A stretch of 43,010 nucleotides of DNA from Holophagae bacterium (GTDB taxonomy: Bacteria > Acidobacteriota > Holophagae > Acanthopleuribacterales > Acanthopleuribacteraceae), in NCBI GenBank assembly GCA_029263455.1, contig JAJCXM010000029.1, positions 1 through 43,010 on the forward strand. Direction: 5' to 3'. Position numbers and translations under genes: made by a program. Positions within the stretch are counted from its first letter, which is position 1. Every line of letters begins with the position of its first letter. Positions 41,157 to 43,010 of this stretch are shown one piece after another. The notes beneath the pieces were generated by a model that did no database searches, was not told where the DNA came from, and saw only the letters and a list, made by a program, of their open reading frames with translations.

Positions 41157-41792
41157 ATGAACATCATCGTCTTTGGTTTATTTACATTTTCAACGCCCTT
41201 CATTGTCGGTCAACAGGCGGAGCTAACTCTGTTGCAAGAGATTGTCTCGTACAGCGAAAAAGCGAATAACGCGCATGACGATAACCCGACCACGACTCTG
41301 TTTAATTTTGTGGCCCAGATGCAGTCAAAAACAGGATACCGAACCATCGAACGGCTATTAGCCGAGGGTGCCGATCTCACGGCTACGAATGCAAGCGGTG
41401 AAACGCCTTTACTCATCGCTGCGTCATCAGGCACGGTGAATGGTGTGACTCAGATGCTGATGTTTCCAGCCGACATCAACGCTCAGGACCACCTGGGAAG
41501 AACAGCCCTGCACTGGACCCTTAGTCCCGAAATCAATCCTCAATGGTATTTGGATCGTCACGTGACTCCAGGTCGATATATGTTGGCTACCGTCTTATTG
41601 AATGCCGGGGCTGATCCAACGATTAAAGATGAAAATGGACGTACCGCCGAAGATTATCTCGCTAGTCTTTGCTCGAAGAAGGAAGAGCAGGATAATTTGT
41701 TAGATGAGGACTACAAGATCAGCACATCGGACACTATAAGATCATTAATGCAACGGTCTGAGGCCTTATCTGAAGATGAACGATCGATGTAA
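41157..41792 (+). CDS. secreted ankyrin-repeat protein
   Basis: 211 residues from the ATG at 41157 (AAGGA upstream); the start at 41112 is too long. Signal peptide MNIIVFGLFTFSTPFIVGQ. Ankyrin units are visible at about 61-93 (IERLLAEGADLTATNASGETPLLIAASSG), 94-140 (DINAQDHLGRTALHWTLS) and 141-175 (VLLNAGADPTIKDENGRTAEDYL). The C-terminal 30 residues are charged. It is exported, with a protein-binding scaffold; the partner is unknown. Confidence 0.85.
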   Translation: MNIIVFGLFTFSTPFIVGQQAELTLLQEIVSYSEKANNAHDDNPTTTLFNFVAQMQSKTGYRTIERLLAEGADLTATNASGETPLLIAASSGTVNGVTQMLMFPADINAQDHLGRTALHWTLSPEINPQWYLDRHVTPGRYMLATVLLNAGADPTIKDENGRTAEDYLASLCSKKEEQDNLLDEDYKISTSDTIRSLMQRSEALSEDERSM

Positions 41793-41867
41793 GCGGGAGG
41801 GGAACCGCACCTATTCAGAACGTGAGCATTCGGCCACAATCGCGGGATGGTTATAAAGTATGCGTAT

Positions 41868-43010
41868 TTAGGCCGTGTCAGGTGGCTGATTGGGCATAAG
41901 CGCTCGGTAGTCCGATGGGCTGTGGGCGCTGACCAGGCCGCCCAGCAAGAACCGGAGGTAGGTGCGAGGTTCCCAGCCGTTGGCTTTGGCGGTTTCGATC
42001 AGCGTATAGATAACGGCGCTGGCCTTGGCACCCTTTGGGTTCCCACTAAAGAGCCAGTTTTTCCTACCCAGCACAAATGGACGGATGGCGTTTTCGACGA
42101 GATTGTTATCAAGGCGCAGGTCGGCGTGTTTCAAGAAGACGCGCAGGTTAGGCCAGAGCTTGCGTGTGTAGGCCAAAGCCTTTCCCAGCTTGCTCTTGGG
42201 TGGCACCTTGTGAATGACCTTCTCAATGCGTTTGTGGATCGCATCCAGGATCGCTTTCGATTGCTCGTTTCTCAAACTGATCAGCCGATCACCGGTGATG
42301 CCTGCCTCCAATGCATGGGTTTCCACGTCGTAGAGGTCACGGATCTTGTCGAGCATCTCTTGGGCGATCCCCGACACCGCACGATCACCCTGCAGCGCTT
42401 TAATTACATCCACAAATTTGCGACGCACATGCGCCCAGCAGGCGGCATGGCTCACGCCTTCCTGTCCATCGAGATAGGTGTAGGCCGCGTAGCCGTCGCT
42501 CTGCACCACACCCTGATAGGCACCAATGCAGGCGCGCGCCTTCGACTGCGACCTGGCCGGGTCGTAATCGAAGAAGACAACAGGGTTTTGGGGATTTCCA
42601 CCTCGCATGATCCACATATAGGACTTGCTGGTAGCTTTGCGGTTGGGTTCTTTCAAGACTTGCAACACGGTTTCATCAATACCGAGCACAGGACCCGCCC
42701 GGCATTCGTCCAACAAGGCGTCGACGATCGGCCCGGCCCGCGAAGCGACTTTACGCGTCCAATCGCACATCGTGGTGCGTTGCAAGTTCACGCCGTCCCG
42801 CGCAAACTGTTTCTCCTGCCGATAGTAGGGAATGGCATCCGCATACTTACCGATCAAGAGTTCGGTCAGCAGCGAGATGGTGGCGTAACTTTTAGGAATC
42901 AGTTGGGCCGGTGGAGGGGCGATCTTCACCGTCTGCGCGTCTCCGTCTTCCACCCCTTCACAAGCCTTACAGGTGTATTTCGGTCGCACATCGACGATCA
43001 CTTTGAACTG
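41868..43010 (-). mobile_element. IS66-family transposase, 3' part, 5' end outside the window
   Basis: At least 380 residues; the frame is still open at the right edge, upstream of the GTG at 43001. It has the IS66 zinc-like CKAC motif near the left end, then the catalytic acids in GIDETVL and SDGYAAY and the final E in NNLVENAIRP, and the C-terminal block (FLLGGLVSAHSPSDYRALMP). This is the complete C-terminal half of an IS66 transposase. The inverted repeat that should end the element near 41840 is not clear. It implies a mobile insertion at this side of the island. Confidence 0.9.

Overview
The window looks like a chromosomal segment of a Gram-negative bacterium with roughly half GC. It carries many secreted proteins whose signal peptides end in ...GQ or ...SQ, a giant ELW-DGT/LRR surface protein, PQQ-type propellers, many sigma-54 elements and several TTG starts behind good Shine-Dalgarno sequences. 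By overall style I would guess Acidobacteriota (Holophagae/Acanthopleuribacter-like), but no marker gene here proves this. I see no rRNA, tRNA or CRISPR array.

Layout. (1) 0-5.4 kb: seven small, mostly orphan genes on the minus strand (HEAT-like, secreted, TPR, methyltransferase, DUF7660-like, Rid-like) with long spacers, resembling a cassette-type accessory region. (2) 5.6-13.8 kb: secreted propeller-like proteins, a lone ExbD-like protein, a PQQ-repeat protein, three related copies of a short repeat, a broken RelB/DinJ antitoxin, a zinc-less MDR oxidoreductase, a DJ-1/PfpI protein and a SRPBCC protein. (3) 13.8-22.8 kb: a ~1628-residue secreted ELW-DGT repeat/LRR protein, divergent from a GAF hybrid histidine kinase, then a secreted serine hydrolase gene interrupted by one in-frame TAA. 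(4) 22.8-26.2 kb: a nuclease-like/HTH protein, a glyoxalase-like protein, and a TetR regulator divergent from an NmrA reductase and a DUF1772 membrane protein, with two abutting palindromic operators between them. (5) 26.3-39.1 kb: a coherent envelope-stress island (YqjD/YqjE/YqjK-like genes, AI-2E-type permease, secreted protein, DUF3096, LapA-like, cardiolipin synthase-like PLD, coiled coil, triple-BON protein, lmo0937-like, DUF3309). It contains two sigma-54 activators (a XylR/V4R type and a PAS type) and a pirin, and has four sigma-54-like promoters. (6) 39.1-43 kb: small orphan genes, DUF4253, a broken small membrane protein, an ankyrin protein and the 3' part of an IS66 transposase running off the right edge.

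The most interesting features are: a two-part operator, GGCCATATATGRCC-N6-TGATATWTGACC, that occurs twice, each time 86-87 bp upstream of a sigma-54-like element; the clustering of envelope genes with two different sigma-54 activators; and three otherwise intact genes each cut by a single in-frame stop (TAA, TAA, TAG) with no frameshift. TAA and TAG are also used as ordinary terminators here, so a changed genetic code is unlikely. Nonsense decay, readthrough or suppression remain open.
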